Part shown: in pieces, positions 13,701 through 25,142 of the stretch
How positions within the stretch are numbered: the first letter of the stretch is position 1
Layout: each line of letters opens with the position of its first letter
Origin: Nageia nagi
Taxonomy: Eukaryota > Pinophyta
Assembly: GCA_050084985.1 (NCBI GenBank)
Contig: JBITNC010000001.1
Coordinates: forward strand, 126,852,001-126,916,000
DNA length: 64,000 nucleotides
Direction of reading: 5' to 3'
The notes under the pieces: model-generated
Database searches by the model: none
What the model was told of the DNA's origin: nothing
Seen by the model: the letters and a program-made list of their open reading frames with translations, nothing else
Position numbers and translations under genes: made by a program

Positions 13701-14220
13701 TAGCCCTTCAACAATATTATAAGTCATTCTAACCATGGCTTCATCAGCTTCAATTTGGATCACATGCCAGGAATTACCACTAGAGCTTGTAGGACTTGTC
13801 TATCTCAAGATTTCTCAAATAATGCAATATCATAACTATAGAGGAGCTTGGTGATATTCCCACCATACTTCTTATCAAGCCAGTTGATCATGTCATCCTT
13901 ATATTGATAAAAATATTGCCTTTCCTTTTTCAGATCAATTTGCTTTTTAACATGGAAGCTCCAATCATGTAGAATTACAAGTGCATTGATAATGATAGCA
14001 AGGAGTAATCTAGGAAGGTGTTCAATAAATAATCTAACTCTTACTCACCTTTCTTTTGCTCCTTGTATGCCCTTATGTTGTAGCCTTGCAAGATATACCT
14101 TAATGCAGTGACGATGAGGAGTTATAAGTAGGTAAATGACTCATATTGTACAAACTATGTAAACCCTTGGTTAAGAATGATATTGTTTCCTATTTTCATG
14201 GTTTTCTATTTACCAACAAC
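10715..14220 (-). pseudogene. Element A extra ORF, distal part (coiled-coil C-terminal half)
   Basis: Homologous, codon by codon in many stretches, to 41653-45110 in element B. It ends with a TAG at 10715. The C-terminal segment (10953-11183) shares the SWLRV..., RRI and KAPKLW motifs with B. Upstream are Lys/Glu-rich, heptad-like stretches suggesting a coiled coil, a Ser/Glu-rich linker, and a globular region with motifs such as WMTLEEIKK. It has no transmembrane segment, signal peptide or known domain that I can see, so an envelope-like role is not supported. It is broken by many stops. Its 5'-most ~270 bases (13951-14220) are also present on the other side of element C. Function unknown. 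Confidence 0.65.
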
Positions 14221-14598
14221 CTGCAAGTTCCTAAGTAAGATTTGAATAAAATAACAGTAATTGCAATTTGTGGAAATAACTTAATCACACACTCATAAGT
14301 AATGCAAACTCAAATATAATAAGATAGTAACATATTGGTATTAGTGAAAGCTAAAATGAATTATGGGCCACTTCAAGGTGGCTACCTCCTTTACAACTCA
14401 AATAATATATTTTTCAAGATGATCACTATTGTCTTCTCCAAAAGTATTTATAGTCCACCTACCCTAACCCTAATTAGCCGCTCTACAAAATGGCTATTTT
14501 CCTTACAATATGTTGACCCCTTACATTTAATAAAAGCATATAATCTAATTAATAAAATACTATAGTCTAAGTAAATGTTAGGATGTGGTATCCTAACA
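14221..14598 (-). repeat. 3' LTR of element C
   Basis: Pairs with ~19490-19876. Starts TG and ends ...ATCCTAACA on the plus strand, directly before the polypurine tract. Many substitutions separate it from its partner. Confidence 0.85.
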
Positions 14599-14612
14599 TG
14601 CCACCCCTCTTA
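14599..14612 (-). other. Polypurine tract of element C
   Basis: Minus strand reads AAGAGGGGTGGCA immediately before the LTR start TGTTAGGA. This is the second-strand primer site and fixes the element's orientation. Confidence 0.8.
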
Positions 14613-14629
14613 AGAGATAACTTTGTCCT

Positions 14630-16050
14630 CAAAGTTGAAAATTAGGAAATTGTTGCTACAGTTGGTGGAGACTCTCCCATGTTGCATCTTTAGGAGCTAA
14701 GTCATGCCACTGGATAAGGACTTCAGTAATAGTACTATTATGGAGCTAGCTTGTGCATTGGTCTAGAATGATCTCAGGTTCAACCATGATGGATCCTTCC
14801 TCAATGAATTCTAGTAATTCAGTTTGGACTATGGTTTGGGAGCCAAGAACTTGCTTAAGGAATAAGACATGAAAAATAAGGTGAAGTTTGGATGATGTTG
14901 GAAGTGCCAACATGTACGCTGTAGGGATGATATATTAGAGTATCTTATAAGGTCCATAAAATCATGGGGCCAATTTTTGGGGATATTTTAGTTTGAGAGA
15001 TATTTTTCGGTATGGTTTAAGTCTCAAGAAAACCATGTCACCTTCCTAAAACTATCGCTTGACCTGTTATTAATTAGCTTGTTATTTCATTCCGTGTTGA
15101 TCCATTTGAATATTTCCCTAAAGTATGTGAATTATCTCTCCTCAATATGAAAAGGTGGTATCTACTACTTATACATTGGTGCTTCCTAGGATATAAGAGG
15201 TGACTGCAGGTGGAGGTTGACCATATAGGGCTTCTTATGGAGTCATATTGATGGATGTATGAGATGAGGTGTTATGCCACCATTCTGCTAAGGGTAGCCA
15301 TTTCACCCAATGGACCAGTTGGGCAAATGCAAAGCAACGAAGATATGTTTCCAAGAATTTAACAATATTTGTCTGACCATCTATGTGAGGGTGATATGCT
15401 AAGCTCGTATTGAGTTTAGTACCCTAAAGTTTGAAGAACTCTTGCTAGAACTTACTGGTGAATGCTGGGTCATGGTCACTAACATGGTGGATGGCATACC
15501 ATGGAGTTTAAAAATATTATCAAGAAAAAGTTGTGCCACATTTACAACTTTGTAAGGGTGTGCCAAAGGGAAAAAATGTGCATATTTGGAGAGTCGATCC
15601 ACCACTACCTTGATAACAACTTTTTCATAGGATTTTGGAAGGCCTTCAATAAAATCCATTGAGATATCTATCCAGGTGTGCTCAGGTATGGGTAGAGGTT
15701 GAAGCAATCCTAGGGTGCACATTGTCTCACCTTTTTTATGCTAATAAACATCACATTCTAATACAAATTTCTTGATATCTTATTTCATAATAGGCTAATA
15801 CAAGGAGCGAAGCACTCATTGATAGATTTTTAGGAATCCAAAATGCCTAGTTGTTGGTGTCAAATGCAAATTTTGAAGTATCTATGCTTGACATGAAGAG
15901 TTTACTAAAAAAGCAATATGACCTTTGAATCATAAAATTCCATCATGCTAGGAGAAGGGGGTTTACTTGTTGGATTGATTTGTAACTATTTAATTATTAT
16001 TTATGTGCTGCTATCCTAAAGTCATTCTTATTTAGCTTGGTTGAACCATT
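14630..16050 (-). pseudogene. Element C integrase and chromodomain region
   Basis: The integrase core is visible at 15399-15722: PEHTWIDISMDFIEGLPKS with the first catalytic Asp, then VVVDRLSKYAHFFPL and FKLHGMPST. The frame is then interrupted. At the C-terminus (14632-14784) a chromodomain is readable: VEPEIILD ... WHDLAPKDATWESL, with the aromatic and Glu positions typical of chromoviral CHD modules, followed by QFPNFQL. In chromoviruses this module is thought to steer integration to marked chromatin. Several stops (TAG from CAG/TGG-like codons) and frameshifts inactivate it. Confidence 0.75.
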
Positions 16051-16099
16051 GAGGAATTAGGGAGGAAAGAGCCTGAAGCACCATGGGTTCTTCGATTTT

Positions 16100-17700
16100 T
16101 CAAGAAAGAGCATCAAGAATAATATTCTCAGTGCCTTTTTTATACACAATCTGGTAGTCATACCCTAAGAGTTTAGGAATCTACTTTTATTATTCAAGTA
16201 TTTCAAATTGTGATGGTTTGTTCTAATGATAAAATGATGACCGATGAGGTAGGTCCTCCAACATTGAACTACATGGATGATTGCAAGCATTTCTTTTTCA
16301 TAGGTGGATTTGGCCAAATTTTGACATTGGAGAACCTTACTTGTGAAAGCTAAGGGTCACCCTTCCTACATCAATACAACTCTAATTTCTACTCTTGAGG
16401 TGTCACTTTCAATGATGAAAGTTTTAGAAAAATTTGACATACCCAATATTGGGGTCCAACACATGGCAACCTTCAGTTGATGAAAGGCTTCTTTGGTAGC
16501 TGCTAACCAATTGAAAGCATTATTTTTTAGAAGGCTTATGAGGGAAGCTAAAATATTTCCATAATATTTCATAAATTTATGATAGTATCCTATTAATCCC
16601 AAGAAACCTTATAGGCCTTTCAAGGATTTGGGTAGGGGCCATGTTTTACATATCCTCAATATTTAGTGGGTCCACCTTAACACCTTCCTCAAAAATAATG
16701 TGTCCTAAGTACTCAAGATCTTGATAGGTAGAAGGAAATTTGGAGCACTTGAAGTATAACTAGCTCTCTTGAAGAAGTTACAATGTCTAATCTAGGTGGG
16801 ACAAGTGGTCCTTCTAGGTTTTATTGTAGATCAAAATATCATCAAAGAAAACTAAAATGAATTTTCAAAGAAAAGGGAAAAATACATGGTTCATCAAGTT
16901 TTGAAATGTAGACGATGCATTGGTAAGATTGAATGACATCACTAGGAACTCATAATGGCCTTCATGAGTGTAGAAAGTAGTTTTGGGATTATCTTCTTTA
17001 GTACCCAAATCAAAGGTTTAGCTTGGAGAAATATTTTGCACCATGTAATTCATTGATGACAAGGATGGGAAACTTGTCCTTAATGGTGATTTTATTCTAA
17101 GCCCAAAAGTTAATGCACATTTTCCATGATCCATGTTTCTTATTAACCAATAGCACTAGAGATGAGTAAGGGCTCATGCTAGGACAAATGATGTAAATTT
17201 GTAACATATCATCGACCAGCTTTTCTGTTTCATGCTTCTATAAGCAAGGAAAATGGTAAGATTGAATGTTGGTTGGTTGAATTCTTGGAATTAATAAATT
17301 ACATGGTCATGAGGGTGATAGAGAGGCAATCTGCAGGGTTCTTCAAAGATTCCTGCATGATGAGTGAGCACTTGCTATAATTCCTATACTTCTAGTAAGT
17401 CTTGCATGGCTGTTTGAATAGAAAAGAGTTGTCCTATAATCCTTTACCACCTTTCTTCAATAATTTCTCATACGATGAGAACTAATAATTTGGGATTGTC
17501 TTGCCTTAAGTCCTTTGAGAGTGTATTTGTATTCATCAATCTTGAATTGCATCCAAAGCTCATGAATATCTCAAAGAACTAGGCCTAGTGTCATCAACCA
17601 CTGTGTACCAAGGACCATATTACACCTGCCTAATTAGAGAACATACATGTCACCTTGAATCTTACAGTCACCTATACTGAGCTTGATGTTTGCAAGTGAT
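16100..17700 (-). pseudogene. Element C reverse transcriptase and RNase H region
   Basis: RT landmarks are readable across several frames. SPYSSLVLLVNKKHGSWKMC (about 17.1-17.2 kb) corresponds to RT domain 2. FFDDILIY (around 16.84 kb) is the catalytic YxDD box. The thumb/connection start (GLIGYYHKFMKYYG, 16.55-16.60 kb) is followed by the FKTFIIESDTS segment that begins gypsy RNase H. Frameshifts and stops break it into short pieces. In a working element it copies the RNA into DNA. Confidence 0.7.
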
Positions 17701-19251
17701 TTTACCTCCATCCTTGATCATTACCTCAAAATTATTTTATGGGTAGATGTAAGAGTGGGTCTTTTTGGCCACATTCAAATCTAAAAAATTATGAGTGCTC
17801 CCCAAGTCCAGCAATATTATCAACATTTGGCCTTTAAAATATCCCTTAACTTTCATTTTCTATGGAGAGTGAAACCCATATAGTGCATTGTAAGAAATTT
17901 TAGGGACAAATTCACTGAGTTGGTTTGTCTCTTCTTTAATATCTACCATAGTATCCTCAAAAGCCTCATCATATGGATCCTTAGGAGCTTCCTCATCCAA
18001 CACATATAGTTTTTGGGTAGCACAATGATGACCCCATGCAAATTTTCTATCCCAATTATAACAAATCCCTTTCTTCTTCCATTTCTCCATCTCAGCAAGG
18101 GTCAGTCTCTTAACTAACAGGGAGTGTATCGGCTTTGAACCACCTTGAGAAGGTTATGATTTCTAAGAAGGGGGCTTGGTGTGTTTACATTGTTCATTGA
18201 ATTTATCTTCTACCAACTTGATAAGCCCTATTACCATTACCATGTTGTTCAAGTTGAACATTTTGACTTCTAATTGAATATCCTCCTTCAACCCACTAAT
18301 TAAATAAATTTGATAGAATGCATTATCTAGTCCTTTAGTACAGTTAGCTAGTTTCTCAAATTCTATTTGATATTCTCTGATTGTGGTTGTTTGGCCCAAT
18401 TTGGTGAGTGCATCGATGAAATCTTCAAAAGAACTAGGGCCAAATCTAACAAGGAGGTTTTGGATAAATTCCCCCTAATACAGAGTTTCATTTACCTTTT
18501 TGAAGCATTGGTACCATTGGACAGCTTCATGCTCAAGATAAAATGAGGCAAGATTGAATATTTGATCCTTAAGAATTTGATTTAGAGAAAAATATTGCTC
18601 GATCTGGTACATCCAAATGGTAGGATCATCACCATTAAATCTTGTCTAATTTAGTTATCCTTGGAAGGATAAAAGCTTGGTTTGGTCCTTGAAAATTATT
18701 GAAACCTTACCCAATATACAATTTAAATTGATTCGATCCACCTGTCGATGCTTTTTCAAGAGTTTGAACCCTTCAATCCATATTAACAAAAGTAGTAGAG
18801 ATCACTTGTATTGCTTGGGTCATCTCCTCAAAATCCTTGAAATGGATTTATCTCCTATTAGTACTATGAGATCATTGTAATAATTTTTCCATGTCCTAGG
18901 ATCTTTAACGATCTACCATCTTACTATTTCAGGAACTACTATTTTTAGAAACTAAAAGTGTATGGGTGCTGTATGTCGAAATGATCAGCATGAAAAAATA
19001 ATCACAATGGGATAGGTCCCAAAATGATGATTTTCATAATTTTATACTTTTTTTTTCTAAAAAATCATTACTAATGGTAACAAACCAACCTTGTCAAAAA
19101 TGTCTAATTCTTCATCATTTGAGAGATAATGATCTTTGAAGTTTTTACCTATTTTAGAAGTTACTATTTTAGGTAGGGAAAAATAGGGTTCATGAGGGAA
19201 ATTTTGTGTTTTTAGAAATGGAAATGGTTTATAGTATGAAGGTTGATGCAT
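17700..19251 (-). pseudogene. Element C gag and protease region
   Basis: Gag motifs are readable: FNGDDPTIWMYQIEQYF (around 18.6 kb) and the capsid-like helix region at 18163-18399. A zinc knuckle of the chromovirus form CYNxDRKFAWGHHC lies at about 18.0-18.07 kb, with the second Cys changed to Trp. The protease active site reads LLDLGSTHNF (around 17.8 kb) in place of the usual D-S-G. The gag start may be the ATG at 19251. The ORF is broken by stops. Confidence 0.65.
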
Positions 19252-19472
19252 AATGAATGTATGGAAGGTATAAGGGTGTGATAGATAAAATGTAAATTGG
19301 AATAGGGTATAAAAAAATTGGCAGAGTTTCGGTTATAAGATGGATAAAATGTATGGTTCCAACTCAATGTGACTTGGTGTTCTAGGAAAAATTTAGCAAA
19401 GTTTTAGCTATGAATGGACAAAATGTAGGGTTTCAAATTGATCTAACCTTCCCTACAAATGCCAAAATAAGA

Positions 19473-19484
19473 GCTCTAATACTA
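19473..19484 (-). other. Primer-binding site of element C
   Basis: Minus strand TAGTATTAGAGC is two transitions from the initiator-Met tRNA primer site TGGTATCAGAGC, and lies just inside the 5' LTR. Confidence 0.65.
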
Positions 19485-19489
19485 GATCT

Positions 19490-19876
19490 TAGGAACTTAT
19501 AAGTTCTTAAGTGAAATGAGAACAAAATAATAGTAATTGTGAACTATAGAAATAAGTCAATCATACACTCATAAGTAATGTAAACTCAAATATAAAAAGA
19601 TAGCAATAGATTGGTATTACTAAAATCCAAAATGAATCATTAGACACTTCAAGGGGGCTACCTCCTTTACAACTCAAATAATAATTTTCCAAAATGATCA
19701 CTATTGTCTTCTCCAAAAGTATTTATAGTCCACCTACGCTAACCCTAATCAATTGCTTAATACAAAATGGCAATTTGCCTAACAAATATGTTGGCCTCTT
19801 ACATTTAATAAAAGCCTATAATCTAATTAATAAACTACTATAGTCTAAGTATATATTAGGATGTGGGATCCTAACA
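19490..19876 (-). repeat. 5' LTR of element C
   Basis: Partner of 14221-14598. The inner boundary next to the primer site is uncertain by a few bases; the outer end is ...CCTAACA. It is followed at once by a second copy of element A sequence already present at 13951-14220. Confidence 0.8.
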
Positions 19877-20331
19877 ACATGAAAGCTCCAATCATCTAGA
19901 ATTGCAAGTGCATTGATAATGGCAGTAGGGGAGTAATCTAGGAAGGTGTTCAATAAATAATCTAACTTTTCCTCACCTTCTTTTGGCTCCTTGTACACCC
20001 TTATTTTATAGCCTTTTGGGCTATGCCTTAATGCAATTATGATGAGGAGTTTTGGGTAGGTAAATGACTCATATTGTATAAAAAATGCCAACCCATGGTT
20101 AAGAATGATATTGTTGCTTATTGTCATGGTTTTCCCTTTACCAACAACCTTTGGCCTCTCATGTTGCAACAATGGCCTTTCTACATCTGTGCACCAGGTA
20201 TCCATGTGACTAAGCACTCCCCTTTCACTCTAGCTTATACTAGGGGCATTCTCTAAGTACTCTTCATGGATCTTTGATAGCTCCTCAGGTTCTTCCCTTA
20301 AAATAACCATAGTTTGCTATGGTTTTTCCAT
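19877..20331 (-). pseudogene. Element A extra ORF, N-terminal part
   Basis: Starts at an ATG at 20331 (MEKP, one stop, then QTMVILREEPEE). It matches the start of the element B extra ORF at 45316: both share EEYLEN, an HxDTW motif, a YESFT motif and the following hydrophobic segment. It is cut at 19877 by element C inside a conserved DDWSFHV block. The coding sequence resumes at about 14220 on the far side of C, after re-reading ~270 bases. Function unknown; see the element B copy. Confidence 0.65.
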
Positions 20332-20899
20332 TATTCTTAGTAGTTTCTTTGTAGCTCAAGTAAACATTAAGCTCACCACTCTATTGTAGCATAAACTAAT
20401 CCTCTATCTTGCTCACCACTTGGCACTTAGAAACTTTTCAAAATAGTATAATGTTATGCAAATGCTTGAAGGCTTGGTCTCTCAAATTGACTAAGTGAGG
20501 AATGATACAAATAGAATAGTATTTCATCTATTTGGAGTTTTCAACTCCCACTTAGTAATGGTCATTAATGCATTAGGAATGTTGAGGTCTATACAAAGTG
20601 TTGTATCAAACCTAACAAGTGGGATGATGTTAAACTCAATAGTACCAATTTTAAATTGGAAGGTAAGGTGTAAGTTGAAGCTTTTTCAAGAAAATCTTGC
20701 TTTAAATTCCAATCCCTTAATAGGATGTTTTGTGAATGTCAGATTAAATCATCACCATGCCTAGTAAATGCAGCCATTAACAATTATCTACCTCCTTGGG
20801 AAGTGCATCAATAACAAACATAATATGTACATTTTTTTTGAAATAAAGATAATTAATAAAAGAACTATTTATACAAGATTATTTACATTGTACACATCT

Positions 20900-22480
20900 A
20901 GTGGGTGTTAAGAAATCACTCTATTACCTAGTAATGTTTGAGGTGGATCCCATTTAGTGGTATAGGCAGCTACCAGGACCCAAAAAATATCCTGTAATCT
21001 GTATGTATTATTTTGGAAGGTTTTAATGATGATATAAGGCTTGCTCCATAGCAAATCAAATTTTTGGTGCCTCTTGAGCTTTGCTCTTTTCTCATCCCAT
21101 TTTAGGACTATGTCTCTTACTTCAAATTTTACCTAGGAAGATTTTTTTTATCGAACCATTTTTTAACAATCTTTTATCTATGCTAGAAAGCTTGATCAAC
21201 TTTGTTTATGTCTTATTCTAGCTTGATCAATTGATTAAATTTGATTTGCAATGGCATGAATTCATAATATTCCAATTCCTATAGGATTTTCAATGTAGGC
21301 AACTCTAGATGAATAGGTAGCACTAGTATCTTACCATAAATTAATGCACAGGGTGATGTTTTGATAATTGATTTGATACTAATTCTATCAGCCCATAATG
21401 CATAGTCCAACTTTATGTCCCACTTCTTGGGATTCCCTTCAATAGTTATTTTAATAATTTGGGTTAACTTTTTATTTATAGATTCAACCAACCAATTTCC
21501 TTGTGGGTAATAGTTTGAAAAGAATAGCCAATAGATCTTGTACTCTATAAAAAAAATTGATAAATTAGCCTCAATGAATGCAGAACCATTATCTAATACA
21601 TTAGTCTATGGGATACCAAAATGAGTGATCAATCTTTTTATTATCTTTATTACTACCTTCTAATCTACATTTTTACATGGCATTGCGTCTAACCATCTTG
21701 TGAAATAGTTCGTTGTAGTCATGATAAACTTGTGACCTACTGAAGAGTTTGGATTAATAACACCAATGAAGTCTAAACCCCATTATTGGGAAGGTTCTTC
21801 AATGACCATAGGTTTTAGAGGCATAATAGCTTATCTCCTCTTTCCCACATACTTGCTACACTTGTCATATTTTTGGGCTATCTTGAAAGCATCATGAAAT
21901 ATAATAGGCCAATAATAGCCTACTTATAATATCTTTGTTGCAATAGTTTATTCACTATAGTGTCCTCCAAAGAATTTATAGTGAAATTCATACAGAATTC
22001 TCTGAGCTTCATCATGAGTTACACATCTTAATAGAGTTTGATAAAAAAAATTCTATAGATATGATCATCAATCAATATGAATTTTAATGCTTAAACCCTA
22101 AATCTTCTTCTCTAAAACCTATCAAAAGATTATGGACATTGTCTAGTTCTAAAATATATAATATATTACTTTATCCAATCACTCTCCTCATTAACATGCT
22201 CTTCATCCTCAATAAAAGCAATCATATGTGTTGCCTCTACTATGTTTTCATAGAGATCTCTCCCTCTGATAAGCTTGGTTGGTTTGATTTCAATATCATA
22301 CTCCATTATATTTTTTATCCAACCAACATTACCTTCACCCAATTCTCCTTAGATAACATAGTTTCTTACATCTGGGTGAATGGTATATACAAGGATTTTA
22401 TTTTAAGACACATAATGCTTGAATTTATTCAAAACTCTCATAATGGAAAACACTTGCTTTTCAATGAATGAATACCTCTT
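20900..22480 (-). pseudogene. Element A integrase region
   Basis: The C-terminal part of a Ty3/gypsy integrase is readable at 21279-21491 (IIKITIEGNPKKW, LDYALWADRIS, SPCALIYG). The GPY/F-like tail (WDEKRAK ... FDLLWS pattern) follows at about 21.0-21.13 kb. The HHCC and catalytic core lie upstream, to about 22.1 kb, in fragments. A TAG at 21133-21135 is at exactly the same codon as a TAG in element B. The region is collinear with 45.94-47.3 kb in B. Confidence 0.65.
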
Positions 22481-22825
22481 TTGATGTTGATGCAGTGTTT
22501 GACTATGAAAAGCTATAGGATGTTTTTCTTTTTCATCATCCTTCTATGCAAGTATGGCTATAATGCTTTTCTCTACTCCATAAGCATACATGATAAAATC
22601 TTTTGAAAAATATGGATTTTTCAAAATTAAAGCTTTTGTTATTGCTCTCTTGATGTTAGAAAAATCTTGCTTTGCTTCATCTGACCAAGAAAACTAAGAA
22701 TCTTTTTTCAACATTGCAGTGCTTAGAGAAACTATCTCAGAAAAATCACTAATAAATTTTCTAACAAAATTGATTTGACTAAGGAAATATTGTAGGCCTT
22801 CTTATTTGAGGGCAAAGGCAATGCC

Positions 22826-23376
22826 TGAGAGAAATAATGGAGCTTACTGTCCATGGTTTATTGATGTCAATATATAGCCTTGGGTTCTCAACAACCGAAT
22901 CCACAAGGTTTACAAACTTACAAACAAGAAGTTAGAGAATTTACTATTCTCAACAACACTACAGATCATAGCCATCTCAGTCCAAGAGAAGTAGCTAAAA
23001 TGGGATAAAAATACTCCAAACATAGCTTAAAACATGCCTAAGATGATAACAAACAAACCTCTAAAATATGAAGACAAAACAAACAATAACAAGAAAGTTG
23101 TTACAAAAACAAACACATTCTATCTGCACATTATCATTTTCTCCACACAGCAATCGATAACGATCTTATAGGATCATCGACGATCAACAAAAATTGGTGA
23201 TGATTGTAGTTAGCAGCAATCAGTGGAAATTGATGTGATCAGTGGTGATCGGTGGCAATCGATGGTGATTGGTGGTGATCGATGGCGATCGGTAGTGATC
23301 GGTGGCGATCTCTATCATAGGCGGATTTATTCCAAAACATTGTAAAAACACATATTATGGAGTCAAAACTCCAACA
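22826..23376 (-). repeat. 3' LTR of element D
   Basis: TG...CA termini. It includes a GC-richer block (about 23218-23315) made of degenerate GATCGGTGG(C/T) units. The polyprotein stop codon (23355-23357) lies inside this LTR. Confidence 0.95.
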
Positions 23377-25142
23377 TGCTCCCCCTTGATGCTGAGGGGA
23401 CTAACTAGCAAGTCTCTTAGTATCATAAACTGAGTTTTGTTTGCCCCTTTGGTAAATAAATCCGCTATATTCTCCTTGGTGTTGATGTGTTCCAAATCAA
23501 CAATCTTTTTCTCCACCATGTCTCTGATGAAATGGTATTTCATATCAAAATTTTTGGACTTGCTGTGATGTACTGGATTGTTTGCAAGTTGAATTGCACT
23601 AGCATTATCACAAAACAACTTAGTAGCATCTCTTTGTTGCTCACCAAGTTCTTCAAGAATCTTTCTCAACCACAATGCTTGGGTGCTTGCACTTGTGATT
23701 GCAATGTATTCTGCCTCTGTAGAAGATAGTGCAACAGTTGTTTGCTTCTTAGAACTCCATGTGATTAGTCCTGATCCAATGGTGAAGCAATTTTTGGAAG
23801 TAGACTTTCTATCATCAATATTGCTTCCCCAATCTGAATCACTATAGCCAACAAGTTTCACCTTGCTTTCTTTGTAGTAATGGATGCCAAAACCAATGGT
23901 GCCTTTGATGTACCTCATGATCCTCTTGGTAGCCTTCATGTGAGTTTCGATAGGTTCACTCATGTACCTAGAAACAAAAGAAACAACACATGCAATATCT
24001 GGATGAGTATTAGTGAGAAACATAAGACTCCCAACCATACTCCTATATGTGGTGACATCTACCCTTTCACTACCATCTTCCTTACTCAATAACTCACCAT
24101 GAGCAATTGGAGTAGGAACTGGTTTACAATTTTCCATGCCCTATTTGGACAACATATCTTTGGCATATTTGGTTTGACAAATAAAAATTTCACTATCATT
24201 TTGATACACTTCCATACCTAGGAAATAATGCATGAGACCTAGGTCTTTCATATCAAACTCTTTCATCATAGACTCTTTGAACTCTTCATTCATCCTATCA
24301 TTGCTTCCCATGTAAATCAAATCATCTACATACAAGCATACAATCATAATATGATTACATTTTTTTAAATAAAAGAGAGTAGGCTCACTCTTGCTTTTCA
24401 CAAGACCATATTGATGAAAGTATCCATCAATCCTTGAGTACCAAGCTCTAGGAGCTTGTTTGAGGCCATACAAGGCCTTTTTCAATTTGTAGACCATGTC
24501 CTCTTTGACTTTGATCTCAAATCCTTGAGGTTGTTGTACATATACCTCTTCTTGTATGTATCCATTCAAGAATGCACTCTTCACATCAAGATGATGCACT
24601 CTCCATCCTTTTTGGGCAGCTAAGGATAGAACCAATCTAATTATCTCTTGCCTTGCAACGGGTGCAAAAGTCTCCTCATAATCAATGCCATACTTTTGAG
24701 TGAAACCTTTTGCCACTAGTCTTGCTTTGTGTTTTTGAATAGTGCCATTTGCATTATACTTTGTCTTGCAGACCCACTTGGAGCCTACTACCTTCTTTCC
24801 TTGTGGAAGCTCAACTAGCTCCCAAGTATCATTTTTCTTGATGGAGTCCATCTCCTCTTGCATTGATTTCATCCACAAATCATTAGTACATGCAATTTCA
24901 TAACAATAAGGTTCAACATTAATTATACTCATCAAAGCATAATTTACCACATCACCTTTTGATTTACCATCATTGCTATCTCCATACAAGTGCATATTTT
25001 GAAGACTATTAATAACACTTTCCATTTCTTTAGCTTGTGCTCTTGTTATTCTCCTACCAAATGTTTGATCAAGCATTTGTGATGATGGATGATCAATAAA
25101 AAATTTCTTATGTTTCTTTAAATTTATTTTTGCTTCCTCCAA
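23355..25142 (-). pseudogene. Element D reverse transcriptase and RNase H
   Basis: In one frame except for a TAG at 24141-24143. The RT begins after the hinge (DTWELVELPQGKK, VGSKWVCK) and shows the catalytic YVDDLIY box. The RNase H is complete, with SDSDWGS, the STEAEY block and CDNASAIQLA, and the HIDIRYHF-like DMKYHFIRD motif near the end. It runs 22 bases into the 3' LTR before stopping. It is joined to the upstream integrase by a one-base deletion in a T-run at about 25143. Together with that part it formed a single copia polyprotein that made and integrated the cDNA. Confidence 0.92.
23377..23388 (-). other. Polypurine tract of element D
   Basis: Minus strand CAAGGGGGAGCA directly before the 3' LTR start TGTTGGAG. 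Confidence 0.85.

Larger units (their letters stand above)
14221..19876 (-). mobile_element. Ty3/gypsy chromovirus C, nested in element A
   Basis: A short-LTR gypsy element with LTRs 14221-14598 and ~19490-19876, a polypurine tract beside the 3' LTR and a Met-tRNA-type primer site beside the 5' LTR. In minus orientation it encodes gag with a zinc knuckle, an aspartic protease, RT, RNase H, integrase and a C-terminal chromodomain, the layout of plant chromoviruses (Tekay/Del-like by eye). It sits within the extra ORF of element A. The flanks are not a normal 5-bp target duplication: about 270 bases of element A occur on both sides. The LTRs are clearly diverged and the ORF is full of stops, so the copy is old. 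Confidence 0.85.

Noticed and set aside
13951-20150. A very long target-site duplication around element C
   Set aside because: LTR retrotransposons duplicate 4-6 bases, and the two ~270-base flanks have diverged from each other. Recombination is more likely.
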